This document shows positions 33,876 to 48,279 of a DNA stretch of 64,000 bases, one piece after another. Source of the stretch: Paramecium sonneborni (lineage: Eukaryota; Ciliophora; Oligohymenophorea; Peniculida; Parameciidae); contig CAJJDN010000040.1 in the NCBI GenBank assembly GCA_905182985.1, positions 129,557 to 193,556 of the forward strand. Direction: 5' to 3'. The stretch's first letter is position 1. Each line of letters starts with the position of its first letter. Made by a program: the position numbers and the translations under genes. Under the pieces are notes generated by a model. That model was not told where the DNA came from, ran no database searches, and was given only the letters and a program-made list of their open reading frames with translations.

Positions 33876-36800
33876 TCAGTATCTTTTTAAGAATCTTTTT
33901 GGTATATTTGAAGGACTAATTTTATCCAAAATTTAATTGCTTTTTTCATTAACAAATCTAAATGGCATCATTAATGATTGTAATCCTACTGTTTCTCCTC
34001 CTGCTATTATAACAGATGAAGGAACCTTTAAAGTTTTAAGTAAGGCAAATACTAAAGAATTAGAAAATTCTTTAACTCCTTTTTTAGTTCCCTTAACAAA
34101 ACCCTCCTCTAATGGTTTTAATAATAAACTTAAAGTTCCTTTAACTAAATTTGTAACTGTTGAAAAGGCTTCTAAACTAGTAATTGCTTTACCAGCAATC
34201 TTTAACTTAGAACCTAAATTAGTTTAGAATTATGTTATAATATAATCTATAACATCTTCAGGAGTTCCTTTAATTTTTGATTCCATATATTTTATTGGTA
34301 TCTATAAATCATAAAATGAACTAATTTTTAATATTCCTTTGAATATATCATTCATCTATAATCCTTATGAGTCATATGAAAAATTAAGGTTTGTTTCATA
34401 AATTTATAAACTCTTCAACCAAATTTAAGATTATTTTTCTACAGAATTAAAAATCTATATTTAATCTTCATAAACAGTTTTTTAAATCCAACTTTAATTA
34501 TTTTAAAAATTGAAAATAAATTAAAGAAATGCACCAGAAATACATATTCTTATAGGATCTATTGCAATTGATGCTGTATAAGTTTAATTTTCTACAATTA
34601 AAGCAATTTATATTGGAACACTTTTATAATCTTTAGGAAATGATTCAGTATCTGGACTCAAAATTAGTTTAAATTTAGAATCTTAAATTTAATCTTCAAT
34701 TTCAAAATGAGATTAAAATTTTATCCCTGTTTATCCTTAAGCATATGATTCTATCACTAAATGAATATTTGTAAAATTTAAGCTAACTGTATCTAATTAA
34801 TTTTTTTAGGTTACATCACAATTTTTGACATATTATTATAACTCATTTTCAAATCTTTTATTTTAATCACAATTATTTTCGAAATAGAGTGGCATTTAAT
34901 AAAATGTATGTCCTTCTTCTAAATTTAAAAGAAACTGACCTATATTTATCATAATTTAATTATCTAATTTTTCTTCACCTATTAGTGGTTTTGAGAGATC
35001 CTATTAAATAAAATATTCTTATTTTGTGGCCTCTATAGGTTTAGATTAAGGAATGTATGGCTATAATTCTTCTATTATTTCCAAAATTGTTTAAATAATA
35101 TCAAATTTGAAATTGCCTTAAATTAAATCTATTTTAAAACAATTTTATGAAAAATTGACATTTTTTATTGAAATTGCTTATATGAACTAAAATGCACTTA
35201 ATTTATCAAAATAATTTTCAAGAATTAATGGACATTGAAATTCTAATCCATTTTATCTACAAACAAATAGAACTACTTTAGATAAATAAAGCATTTTATC
35301 ATAAATTAAATCTTCAATTAATATTAAAGCTCTGCTATTTGAAAACTCTTTGATTGTTTATAATCCTTCATTAGATAGTTCTTCAACTTCATTAATTAGG
35401 AAAATATCTAAATATATATTATTTAGAATTTAGATTTGTATTTACATATCTTTTTCTTACTAAATCTATTAAACATCTTATTTTTTTTCTTAATTTGCTT
35501 CAAAGTTTTTTATAATGGGATATAACTTTTTAAAAGTAGTGAATTTAAAATCAGGAATTCTTAAACAAATTTTCTGAATTTATATTTTTATTTTTTTACC
35601 AAGTTATAATTTAAAAATAAAATCATCAAAATCTACTTCAATAGGTTTTGAATATAATTTTTTTGATGCAACTGAAATTATCTATTAATTTTTTAATTTA
35701 GAGCATACTCTATACATCATAATTTAATGAGATGAATATTTTTTAATTTATTATTAAATTTAATTTCTATTATATTTCACTAAAGGACATTAATGATCAA
35801 TAACTAATATGTTTTGAAAAAGCACAATTATTGATTTAGCAGATATTAAAGTGAGTTTTTCTAAATCTAATTATAATAAATCCTTATTTTAATTATCTAA
35901 AATATTTATAGATGAAGATTCTATAGATAATTAAATATAAGTAAGTGATTCTTCTTTTGAAAAACGTTAAGGTTTTGGTTTATTTTTAGAATTATTCGAC
36001 TCCTTATCAAGATATTATTATAACGAGATTAACCAATAAATTAAATCTTAAGTTAGATGAATATCAACTAAAGGGAGTGATCCTCTTATAAGAGTTTAAC
36101 TTTTTTATTATTTAAACTAAATAGAATCTTTTAATTCCTTTTTACCTTCTTTTTTTATATCTTTTTTTTCTTAAAAACTTATATAAATTAATGGAAAAAT
36201 TTACAAATCTTTTATTACATTTTAACCTATAGTTACTATGTTTTATCCAGAAAATTCAATCCAAATAGAGAAAAATGATATGCAAATAAATTATAATGGA
36301 TCTTCATTTTTAGGAATACCTTCAAATGGTTCTAAAGATCCTAATTTATGTGGGAATTTTTTAACAGGATTTTATTTAAATTTAATATCTTTAATTCTAA
36401 ATTACAAAGGTTTATTATTGATAAAATAATTTAAATTAACATATGGAATTTTAATGTCAAATCCATACAAACATGGTTTTTTAATTTCTTATATTGGTAA
36501 TTATTAAACTTCTTTTTAAGGTAATCCTTATAAAAGATTAATACAAAATTCATGATTAAGTGAAGCAATAAAATCTGATAATTAAATATTTGCCATATAA
36601 TATTTTTCTCTGTTTTTACCATGATAAATTTAAACAGACAATTCTAATGCTTTATTCATTTTACATTATTCTTATAATTTATCAAATAAATATATAGCAT
36701 AATCTTATTCAATTCTTCCTTATTCTCCCAATCCCATCATAATCATTGGAGTAACATAAAATTAAAATTTAGGATTCTCTAAACAACTTTTAAATAATTC

Positions 36801-38238
36801 TTAACTTTATAATATATTATTATTAGAATCAGCTCTAACTTTATGAACACCTATACTTTTTATTTAAAATAAAATATGATCTTTTTAATAACTTCCTTAA
36901 ATCATAATAATCTCAATAAAATAATGACTTTCAAGTTCTTAAAAGAATCTACCCTTTAATTTTGGAAATTATTAAGAATTATCACAAATAGCAATTCTAA
37001 TACCATCAAATTAACATTTAAATGTTTCTGCTTAATTTTTTAAACTCTATTTTCCAAAATCTAAATAATCTTATGAAGAATTAAAAATGCTTTAAGAAAA
37101 TTCAATAAATTATTTTTCTTATTACTAAGGTATTGGATGTAAAGCTAATGATTACTATAAATTATTATTAAGTGTATCCATATATTATAAATTTGGAACA
37201 ATTTTGATTTTCTTTAATTAATTTTATGTCTATGAACCTATAATTGAATTATCTGTTTTTTCAAGTTCTTATAAATCTTCTTCATCATTATCAAATTCTA
37301 CTAATTATTCTCCTTTTAATTCAATGATAATTTTATTTAATTCATCTGTAAGTGCTAAAAATTTTGAAATCGTAGATAATATATTTTAATACTATTTATA
37401 ATTGATTACAACATCTAAAGATGAAATTCTTCCATCTACTTTTGTATTTACTCTACAATTTCTAGTTTCTACAATCATTTCAAGTTTTAATGCTTTTTCT
37501 ATTTAGGCTATTTACTCATCCTTTAATAATAACGAAATCATATCTATTCCAAAACTTATAAAAAGCAAATTGCTAATTATTTAATAGTAATATACTTTAA
37601 ATTTTGTTTCTAAAAATTGATATTAGTTTATTGTATTTAAAATTTGTATTATTTTCCTTCTTCTGCAATTAAAATTATTTCAATATTCTCAATTGTAATT
37701 GATGAATTACTTAATAAAGTATCAACTAAACCTAAAAATTATATAAGTCCTGTCTAAGGATTTGAAGATCTATTTAGATCCATACTCTATTCTAATTCTG
37801 AATGTTTATAAACTTCTTCTCTTAATTGTGCAAATTAAGCAAGTTTTTATATTTCTTTTTATTTTATCTCTTCTGCTTTATCTAAATATTCTTTTAATTC
37901 ATTTATATTGATTTCTTTTACAAGTGCAAAAACTAATTTAACACCACTTGCTTATAATTTTAAATTAGCAACTTTAATAGACTCTTTTTATTATAAATCT
38001 TATAATTACTTATGTAAGCCTCTTCAAGTTTAAAAAGACTTTAACCTAAGAGTTAATTGATGAATGTTTTATTTAATTGTAACATTTCTACTCCTTTCAA
38101 TAAAGTAGTCATATTGAGTTATTTTGGATCTTCAAGATAATCTCCAAGGAAATTATCAAGTAATAATTAAAAAGTGTCAGAAAAACCATTGATAAAATAA
38201 TCAGATATAGGTTTAAGCCACTCTTTGAATTTTTACAT
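33876..38238 (-). CDS. ATG2/VPS13-like bridge lipid-transfer protein (chorein_N)
   Basis: ATG2 and VPS13 are rod-shaped proteins that move phospholipids between membranes at contact sites, ATG2 for autophagosome growth. The gene runs from ATG 38236-38238 to TGA 33876-33878, about 1,400 residues after introns, near the size of fungal ATG2 and much shorter than VPS13. The N-terminus matches the chorein_N layout: a helix ending L-L-L-D-N-F-L-G-D-Y-L-E, then L-N-K-T-F-I-N-Q-L-L, then K-L-E-E-A-Y-I-K-S-I-K-V-A (joined across a 26-nt intron) and G-V-K-L-V-F-A-L. The middle is a long series of beta strands. The C-terminus carries an amphipathic, glycine-containing stretch (G-F-V-K-G-T-K-K-G-V-K-E-F) like the lipid-binding ends of this superfamily. 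Calling it ATG2 rather than VPS13 rests on size and N-terminal pattern. Confidence 0.72.
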
Positions 38239-38367
38239 TTTAAAATATGTTATATTATAAAAATCAGATAAAACAGAAATATTTATTTTGCAAATAAGTA
38301 TTGCTATTAAATTATTTTTATATATTTTATAATAAGTTTATATATTTCTTGATAAGAAAAAAACACA

Positions 38368-41300
38368 TCAACTTTTTAGCTAATCAATTTTATTACCAAT
38401 TTCTATTAATTTATCATCTATAATCTATTTTAAATTAGACAATTCCTAATTAATCATCAAATATATATAATTACTTCCTATTCTTCCTCTTCATCTGGTA
38501 TAGATAATGATTTATTGATAGGAAACCAATTAATGCTTTCTCTTTTCAAATCAGAATCAACTTAACTCTCTATTCCATTATAATCTGATTTCTTTTTATC
38601 CTCCAAATATGAAATATAAAATATATAATTCCATACACAATGTTCATATTTAACATGAAATCTAAATCCTTTTTTATGTTTAGCTTTCTTTTCCAAAGTT
38701 CCTCTATCAATTCCACAAATTAAACAAAATCCTTTTATGTCATTATCTAATTCTTCTGCTTCATCTCTTAAAACTCCAAAAGAATCTATTATGATACCAG
38801 TAATTATTGAATATAATAAACTGATTACTACAAACACATAAATAAATTCCCAAAAATTAAGAATACTATATCTATAATTTTCATCAGCATAAATATCACT
38901 TGATGATACAAAACCAACAGATCCACCATCTGTTTTAAATGTAACATCCAATATAAATGAAAAACACTATAATAAATTTTCACAATAAGGTGTATATTAA
39001 TCAGCATAATAATGATAAACAATCAAAGAATAATAATATTGCATTATTATATATAATGACAATACTAATAATATTGATCCACTAGGTCTCCAAATTGCCT
39101 AAATATATTAAATAATTATAATTACATTCACTATTGATGTCAATGTTGGGAATCTCCAAAATACATCCAATAATAATAATGCCAATACTATATTTATGTA
39201 TAATCCAATAAAAGCTAAAGTTGTAAAAATCAAAAAGTAAATCATTTCATAATCTAATAAAATACATTTATATAATGTTAAAGCATCTGTTATATTATAA
39301 TAAAGTCTTCTCCATTTATTTTACTCCAATAAAAAAGAATCTGTCTTTTCTAATACAAAATCTTCTTGAAGTACTATACTTTATGAATTATCTAAATATT
39401 TATATTTTATTTCTCTCTATCTAATCCTATTTATTTATTTCTCAAATACTATTTCTTAAGATTTTATCTTTAAGTAAGGTAACTTCTTTACTATAAATAT
39501 AAAAAAACATAAAAATTATAATATTATTTATGTTATTGTTAATCCAAATAAAATATCTCCAAATACTTTTTCTAAATTTGAATCACTTGAAAATAATATC
39601 ATTAAATTCTCTAACACAATTACTAAAAATATTATTTATTTCCAAAGTTTTTAATTGCTTGCCAATAAATTTATTATAAAATTCTTTTTGTATAAAGTTT
39701 AAAATTTATACTCTGTTTTTAATTTCTAAATTATATGAGATGAATTTGATAAAACTGATTCCACTTTCCTTTATTGTGATAATCTATCAATATCAGAAGC
39801 AAACTTCTCTTTAATTTCATTATTAAGAGCAAAACAATGAGGAACAAGTGGAAACATTATTTTTTTCAATAATTTTGATGGTAATAATATCTCTATAGAT
39901 CCTGTTCTAGTTGCAAAAAACCTTAAAGCTCTATAACCTAATTTCTTCTATTAAGCTTCTTATTCTCCTGATGCTTTCTTTAATTTATATGGATTAAACA
40001 CTTTATCACTTAATTATGTACTTTCTTATAATTCTCTAATATTTCTATTTATATTATATTTTTAATTTACTTTGTTAATTATGATGCTGAAAATATTGCT
40101 TTGTAAAGATTATAAAATATTATAGATTTATATTTCTTTTTCTATTTCTTTGTATTATCTATTTATTCATAAATTCTTTCCAAAACATCTTAATCTTTCA
40201 TCTAATATACTTAAGCTAAAAGATTAAATAAAGAAAATCCTGTCTCTATAATAAAAGAATCCCAAAAATCTTTTACTGCTAACTCCATTGTTACTTCCTA
40301 TTCTACTTAATACCAATAATTATTGCTATCCTTTATTTATACTTTTTTTCTTTATTTATTTTTCTTTCTTTCCTTCTCCTATTCAATTATTTTTGAATCT
40401 TCACCTAATAAATGAGAAAATACCAAATTAGTATAATTCTTACCAGATCCATGTATAATTTTATATTTTTCATATTATATTGTAATATTTCGAATAAGTA
40501 TCTTCTCATTTATAATCATTGAAATCCTCTTTAAAATATCTGATTCATTTTATTCATTATCAGTTAATGATTCTAATGTCGTTGCACATCTATATTTTAT
40601 TTCAGAAAGCATAAATAATTTATAATTAAGCGAATTGCTTTTTCTAAATGAAGTTACTAACTATTTACAATAAATAGGTGCTTATATATAATATTAAATA
40701 ATCTATTATTAAATAGTTGTCTTATCCTATATATTATTTGTTTTTCTAGCTTATTCTTATGTTTATAATCTTGATCTCTCTTTTTCTTAAATTAATAAAG
40801 CTTAATCAATTTTACTAAATCTTTAGTAAAGACTTAAAAATTTTATTTAAGAATCATCAAATCCTAATAATTTACCACATAATCTTAAAAATTATGCTTA
40901 ACATAACTTCTCTTAATTTTGAGGACAAGGTCCTTAAATATATTCTTTAAGGCAATCAAAACAGTTTAAAATTAAAATATAATCATCCTAACTTAAAGCA
41001 TAAAAAGATTCTTAATTGAAAAAATTCAATAATATATTCATCAGATGTTAAATAATATCATAGTTCTAAGCAAATCCTATTTATTCTCTAAAAAAATCTT
41101 AGAAAGGTCTAAAATGATCTTCAGCTAATAATTAAATTAATTTCATTTACACTTACAATATTCCTAATTTCATTGCATTCTTTTTTTACTCTAATCTATG
41201 AACTTCATTGTATTCATATGCAAAATATACTCTATTTATATCATGTTACATTAAGAATCTTAATTTCAATACTTCATCTTATTATTAATGTCTCTCAAAA

Positions 41301-44300
41301 ATATTTGAAAATATTTTTAACATATAATTACTTTTAGTTTTCAAAATTTCTTGCATTAATTTTTATTAAGCAAATTAATTAGCAGATTCTATTCCTCTAA
41401 CCAATCTCATTGATGTTAACATAAATTAATATAATAACTTTTCCTTCTTTTTCTTATTTACTATAAGTAATTCTGATTATTATATAATTTTTATTTTATC
41501 ATATTAATTACAAAATTACAAATAGATTTCAAAGAAACCTTAATTCACAAGTAAATTTTAAAAATCCTTAATAGCTTTAATTTAAAGTATCTATTCACTT
41601 TTCGAATGATATTTCCCCTTTTTATTCATTTCATAAATCTTAATTGTTTAATTGTAATCTTCTCTAATATAAGTATGTAAATCTAACATGTGCCATAAAA
41701 ACTTTAATATTTTCTTAACAAACTTATAATTCTTATTTAAATTATTCATACTTGACTAAAAACAATTAATTAATGGTATAATAGTTTTAGAGAGATTTTG
41801 ACTTATTATTTCAAAATCTTCATTAATGAATAATTATTATCTATAGATTTATAAGTACATATCAAAATTTTCAGTAGCTAATATACGTTCAGTAATAAAA
41901 AAACTATTAATTTATTTTCCTATAAATTAATTTTCAGATTTATTTTTTAACAATACTAATTCATGTATTCTATTATCATGACAATAAATTGGTGAACAGT
42001 ATTAATCTACTACATAATCTTTTTTCTTTTATTCTATTAAATCAAGATTACAATTCTAAAATTCTAATTTCCTTAAAAAAAGTATTTTCAATTATTATGA
42101 TTTATCTATTAAAAAATGACCATTTTATATTATTTCCCATTTAGTTAAATTTAATTTTAAATATTCTTCTATTTATTTTAAAAATAGATCAACTTTAGTC
42201 TTCAAATTATGAAAAGGTTTTAATTTTACACTTTGATTCATATCATTGGCAACATTTTCTGCAAAAGCTTACGATAAACTCATTTATCTTGCCAAACTTG
42301 ATGAAGCTCGACCTACAGATTTTTATTATGATTCTTCTAAACATTCTATTTATTCTTATATTAATTAGGCTAAATTAAGAAAAACATCAAGTAATAACAT
42401 CGCATAATTATTAAAATACAGACAATCAAAACTATATTATAATTAATAGCATGCCATCTGTTTTAAACATTCAGATGTTTAATCTTCTTCTTTTTTATCA
42501 TTATCACTTTCATTCTCTGATCCTGATTATATCTATTAAAATAATTATTATTAACTTTGTTTTTAATTCTATTTTTGTACTTTAAAATTAAAATTTATAT
42601 TAATGTAATCATATTTTTTTTATGTATCATTTGTTGATTTCATTTATTGATCTAAAACTACTATTTTGCTTTATAAAATCTTTGTTTCCTTATCTATAAA
42701 TTATACTATTGTTTATTAAATTTCATCATCATATTTAATAATTTCCTTATAATTTATAAGTACATTAAATAATTTAATTAAATATGACTTTAAAATTGTA
42801 TTTAATATAGCTATATTTAAATCTTCAAAATTAGGCTTAAATATATCCTTTAATTAAATACAGTTTTTAATTATTTATTACAAAGGAAATGCATCAGCAA
42901 TTACTTTACATCCTTGAGAACTAGAATGTTTGAGTATATACAATATAAATTAAATTCCTTAAATCTAAAAAATGTAAGGAAGATTTCCAATTAAAAATTA
43001 TTTTTAAAATGTTTAAAATTTATTTTATTACAAAATTGTTTCAAGAGGATGATCTAAAAATCCCATTTACAATTTAAATTTTTTTGTATTTTATAATTAC
43101 TATATGATTTCAAATATATTTTTGCTACTTGATATATTCTATTAAATAACTAAAGATTCTAAAACTTTTAAAGATCCTAAATTTAAATTATCTAATAGTA
43201 AATAAATTATCCTACTACTAGCTGATTCAATATTTTCATATGATTCACAATAAATTTCTTAAAGTAAATCATATTATCCTATATCTATACATTTTAAAAA
43301 TTCATCAAATTAATTAAATTTACTAAGTATTCTTTATTTATTACAATTATTTCCTTAACATTAATATTTTAAAACAATGAATGCTTATGTACAAAATTAT
43401 AGAATTGATTCCTCTTCATTATTAATTTCTAAAACATATCTATTATCATTATTGCTCTTAATAAATTTTTAAGAAATCAATTAACAAATTTACTAATAAC
43501 TTTCTAGAAAATCCAATAAAATAAAATCTATGTTCAAAATTCTCAAAATTTTTTAAAATAATAATAAGTTATCTGACTTTTTTAGCAGTTGATTCAAATT
43601 TATTAAAGAATTAATACAACTTTAATATAATTATTATTTTTCATCAGCACTTTCTAACTCTTTTAATTATAAAATCATTTATTTTATAAATTAGTAATGG
43701 GACACATCATCCTAATTTTCCAAAAACAAACATTTTTATAAACGTTTAATAATATTTCTTTTTGGTTAATATAAAGATTCCATTAAAGTAAAAGCTTTTA
43801 ATTATGTTTCACTTTAAGCTTATTTATGCTTAAGTAAAAGAAATGTATTTTCTTTAATTTTATCATAGCGTGAATAATTGTATTATTAAGAAAAGTCTAG
43901 GTTTTCAAATAATTAAGATATTTTAATAGTTTAAACTAAAATTTTAGTTTCAGTTTACTAAAAATAAAGTAGCAAAAAATCAATTAATATGACTGCCATT
44001 TAATTAAAAATTTCCTTCTATTCTTAAAATTGCTAAAATTATTAAACTTATTCTTATAAAGGTTAAATTTATTCTAATGATTAAGGTAATAAGGTATAAG
44101 CTTATATTAACAAATTAACATCAAAATATTTTTCATGAAATTCCTTATTTTATGGAAGATTGAAAGTATATAATTTGTAAAACATTTGTAAAATTTTACA
44201 AACACTAAGACTAAGATTAATTTAATTTTATTAAATCAAATTTAATTTAACCAATTCTTAAGTAATAGTTAATAATTTTTCTATAGCTTTTGTATCATTC

Positions 44301-46830
44301 ATAGTAAATTATCTTGTTAATTATTTATGAAGAGATTTTTTCTAATAATCTTACATTTCTAATTATGATTATTCTAAATTAAAACCATTCAGTTATTATT
44401 GTTGTTGAGAACCGTATATTTTGTTTAAATTAAATATTTATTTAGGAATTTGCTTAGGTTAATAAGGGTAACAATCAACATATAAATTCATTAAAATTAT
44501 AATTAATCTACATCTTAATGATTCAGCATTTCCAGAATAACTAATATAATTGATCAAAGTTTTTTATGGTAATTTAGTTCTATAAAACTAAATATTTTCG
44601 TAATTTCTTTCTTAACAAAGTAATCCTATAAGATTCAATTGAGAATCTAAGAAGTTCTTACATTCAATAATATCTTTCATAAAGTCTTTATTAGCTTTAC
44701 TACTCTATACATAAATTTCATTAAATTCATATAAATTTTCATCTATTTAAACATAAAGTAGATTATTATCTTTAATAACAAATTATAATAATATTTTTGG
44801 ACCTTAAATTATATGCTTACCTATATTTATTTAATTATTAAAACATGCTTTATCATTTTACAAACATAAAACACTTAATATTTTCATAATATTACCCCAA
44901 AACCTTTTCTTAAGTATTTAAAGACAATAATTTGCTCTTTCAAAAATTTCATCAATTAAAGTTTAAGATTTTATTTAATTTTGTTATTTGGTTAAAATAG
45001 TATTAATTCTTGTAGATCTTTTAATTAAAGAAATATCAAACTCCTTTTCAGATTCTCCTATAAATGGCATAATACCTGCAACAGGTATCAAATTTGAATT
45101 ATTCTCAAATAATCGAATTAAACAATAAAATGCTCCAATATTATATCCTAAATATTATTTTAATTTAAAATAAGCTAAAAATATCATTTAACTATTATAA
45201 TCATTGTTAGAACTAAAAGCTTCAAAAAAAAGAAAAATTTAGTTTAGTAAAGTATTTAATTATAATAAGAATTATATATTTTGGTCTTAAATTGGTATAT
45301 CATTATTAGATTCAAATTTATTTTAATCGATTATCTAAGTATATTCATAGGACCACTTTACTATTTCAATAAAGTCAATAAGTGATTAAATAATAACTTT
45401 TTTTCTTAGTAAATCCTAATTATATTAATTCATTTTTAAATAATATATTGCATTTTTATCAATTATTTTAGGCTTTTCTTCATCAGCAACACAAAAAATT
45501 GTCAAATCATTTAGTGCAATTTCCAATTATTACAATTAAAAGAAGAGTTCATCAAATTTTGCATCACTTATTGATTAATTTTTAATAAATAAGTTTATAT
45601 CATCATAATGTAATGAATATTTAAGATTTATTTAATAAATTAATTAAACAATGTTATCTAACCAATTTTAATGAATGAAGTTTACATTAGAAATTAGATC
45701 AAATTGTAATAAATCTAATTTTGATTTTTTACTTTTATATTCAACCTATAATTTCTCTTAAATTTAATTAAAATTATTTTCATTCACAATCTTATAACTT
45801 AAATATTGATCATTCAAAACAATATAAAATAATTTACTATTACTAGATTCTTCTTCTAAGAATTAAAAGAACGAAGCATCTTAATAATTTTAACAAATTT
45901 AATCACCATTCAAAAAAAAATTGCCAGATAAACTTTATAAATAAAATTAATCTCCTTATTAAATCTAAGTATTGATTTTTTAAGGATGATATAATCTCCA
46001 TATATCATAGATTAATAAATCTATATGTTATTAATTTCTTTCACCAGATCTCCAACAAACAGTTCTATTTTTAGAATAGATGCGCTAATATTGAGTCTAC
46101 ACATCTGTCATATGTAAATTATTGTTATGAGGATTTTATTAAATATTTTCAAAAGTAGTTAATTCTAGATATGAATCTTTTTCGATTTATTTTATTTTAA
46201 TTAGACTTCCATAACAATAAGAAATAGGTTAACTTTCTTTAAAATGTTTTTTAAATTTGAATGTTGTCTACTTTATCGTTTAGACAATAAAATCAGAAGT
46301 TTATTGCATATTTTCATTAATATTTACATATAAATCTGATTATTATTCGAAATTTTACAATGTAATATTTTCAGGAGAATACATCAAAAATATATCATCA
46401 TCAAAAGAAACCTTATTCGAATTCTTTAATATTAAACAATCAATTACTTAAATTTATGATTTGTAACAAGGTTATATTCTGAATAGTGTTGTTCTATCGA
46501 TTACATTGGTTAAAGAGAGTATATATTTGTCATTATGCACAATAACACAAATAAATTTATTAGATTTAGCTAGTTGTATTACTATATCTTGTGAGTACTG
46601 GATAATTTCCTATTGGTTGACTATTTGAATATCATCATTATCAAATTAAACTGGAAATATATGAAAAATCATATTTTCTATTTACAATTAGGATCTAAGA
46701 ATATTTTTTTGATGAACTTCAATTTAATGAAAGGTGGATAAAATCCATCTGAACTTAGAATCATGTCATTGCATTAAATAAGGATCTCATCATTTGTGCA
46801 TACTTGGACCATTTGTATATTATAATCCAT
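38368..46830 (-). CDS. IP3/ryanodine-receptor-like Ca2+ release channel (ciliate CRC family), copy 2
   Basis: This is a second channel gene of the same family as 13908-22339, in opposite orientation. It starts at ATG 46828-46830 and ends at TGA 38368-38370 after a final 29-nt intron. The N-terminus aligns with copy 1 (I-L-I-Q-C-N-D-M-I-L-S-S-D-G-F-Y-P). An internal block, N-I-T-I-Q-Y-E-K-Y-K-I-I-H, matches N-I-S-I-Q-Y-E-K-F-K-I-L-H of copy 1. The pore reads D-G-G-S-V-G, the last helix I-T-G-I-I-I-D-S-F, then C-L-I-C-G, H-V-K-Y-E-H-C-V-W-N-Y and S-D-Y-N-G-I-E-S. It ends in an acidic stretch and a short coiled coil (I-I-D-D-K-L-I-E-I-G). The two copies differ enough to be old paralogues. The N-terminal coding part is duplicated in the assembly after the N at 47041. 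Confidence 0.92.
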
Positions 46831-47040
46831 ATTTTATAATTAATAAATTAATTTATAAATTGAGCAAGTCCTATTCAATATTCTGCTCAATAATTCTCAA
46901 TATAATAAAAATACTTCTAAGGAACTACAAAAAGATTTACAAGTATTAAGTTATTAGTGAATTAAATTCCATAAAAAATACAAATAAATAATATAATTTT
47001 TCTAATAAATTAAATATAAATTACATCTCTAAAAATGATA
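45823..47040. repeat. Left copy of a 1,218-bp direct repeat flanking an N
   Basis: These bases recur at 47042-48259 with a constant offset of 1,219. The stretches I compared agree except for G at 47037 against A at 48256. The copy contains the N-terminal coding part of the second channel gene and its upstream spacer. Confidence 0.93.
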
Positions 47041-47041
47041 N
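47041..47041. other. Assembly gap marker (single N)
   Basis: A lone N joins the end of one copy of a 1,218-bp sequence to the start of its duplicate. This is how a scaffold looks when two overlapping contigs were placed side by side without merging. Confidence 0.95.
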
Positions 47042-48259
47042 TATAAAATAATTTACTATTACTAGATTCTTCTTCTAAGAATTAAAAGAACGAAGCATCT
47101 TAATAATTTTAACAAATTTAATCACCATTCAAAAAAAAATTGCCAGATAAACTTTATAAATAAAATTAATCTCCTTATTAAATCTAAGTATTGATTTTTT
47201 AAGGATGATATAATCTCCATATATCATAGATTAATAAATCTATATGTTATTAATTTCTTTCACCAGATCTCCAACAAACAGTTCTATTTTTAGAATAGAT
47301 GCGCTAATATTGAGTCTACACATCTGTCATATGTAAATTATTGTTATGAGGATTTTATTAAATATTTTCAAAAGTAGTTAATTCTAGATATGAATCTTTT
47401 TCGATTTATTTTATTTTAATTAGACTTCCATAACAATAAGAAATAGGTTAACTTTCTTTAAAATGTTTTTTAAATTTGAATGTTGTCTACTTTATCGTTT
47501 AGACAATAAAATCAGAAGTTTATTGCATATTTTCATTAATATTTACATATAAATCTGATTATTATTCGAAATTTTACAATGTAATATTTTCAGGAGAATA
47601 CATCAAAAATATATCATCATCAAAAGAAACCTTATTCGAATTCTTTAATATTAAACAATCAATTACTTAAATTTATGATTTGTAACAAGGTTATATTCTG
47701 AATAGTGTTGTTCTATCGATTACATTGGTTAAAGAGAGTATATATTTGTCATTATGCACAATAACACAAATAAATTTATTAGATTTAGCTAGTTGTATTA
47801 CTATATCTTGTGAGTACTGGATAATTTCCTATTGGTTGACTATTTGAATATCATCATTATCAAATTAAACTGGAAATATATGAAAAATCATATTTTCTAT
47901 TTACAATTAGGATCTAAGAATATTTTTTTGATGAACTTCAATTTAATGAAAGGTGGATAAAATCCATCTGAACTTAGAATCATGTCATTGCATTAAATAA
48001 GGATCTCATCATTTGTGCATACTTGGACCATTTGTATATTATAATCCATATTTTATAATTAATAAATTAATTTATAAATTGAGCAAGTCCTATTCAATAT
48101 TCTGCTCAATAATTCTCAATATAATAAAAATACTTCTAAGGAACTACAAAAAGATTTACAAGTATTAAGTTATTAGTGAATTAAATTCCATAAAAAATAC
48201 AAATAAATAATATAATTTTTCTAATAAATTAAATATAAATTACATCTCTAAAAATAATA
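47042..48259. repeat. Right copy of the 1,218-bp direct repeat; duplicated start of channel copy 2
   Basis: This copy repeats 45823-47040. On the minus strand it includes the duplicated start codon at 48047-48049 and about 336 codons of the channel N-terminus, cut at 47042 by the gap. It is not an independent gene. If the copies are collapsed, the channel gene sits directly upstream of the LMBD2-like gene. Confidence 0.9.
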
Positions 48260-48279
48260 CATTTAGTATTTTATAATAA
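48050..48279. promoter_or_regulatory. Probable true divergent promoter of channel copy 2 and the LMBD2-like gene
   Basis: After removing the assembly duplication, 230 bp separate the channel start codon (48049, minus strand) from the LMBD2-like start codon (48280). Only AT-rich sequence is visible. Confidence 0.45.

Noticed and set aside
33937..34227. Plus-strand 96-codon frame at the 3' end of the ATG2-like gene
   Set aside because: Antisense shadow: the minus strand reads a coherent C-terminus (G-F-V-K-G-T-K-K-G-V-K) in a long gene.
47042..48259. True tandem duplication of the channel gene start
   Set aside because: The near-identical copy separated by a single N is better explained by unmerged overlapping contigs.
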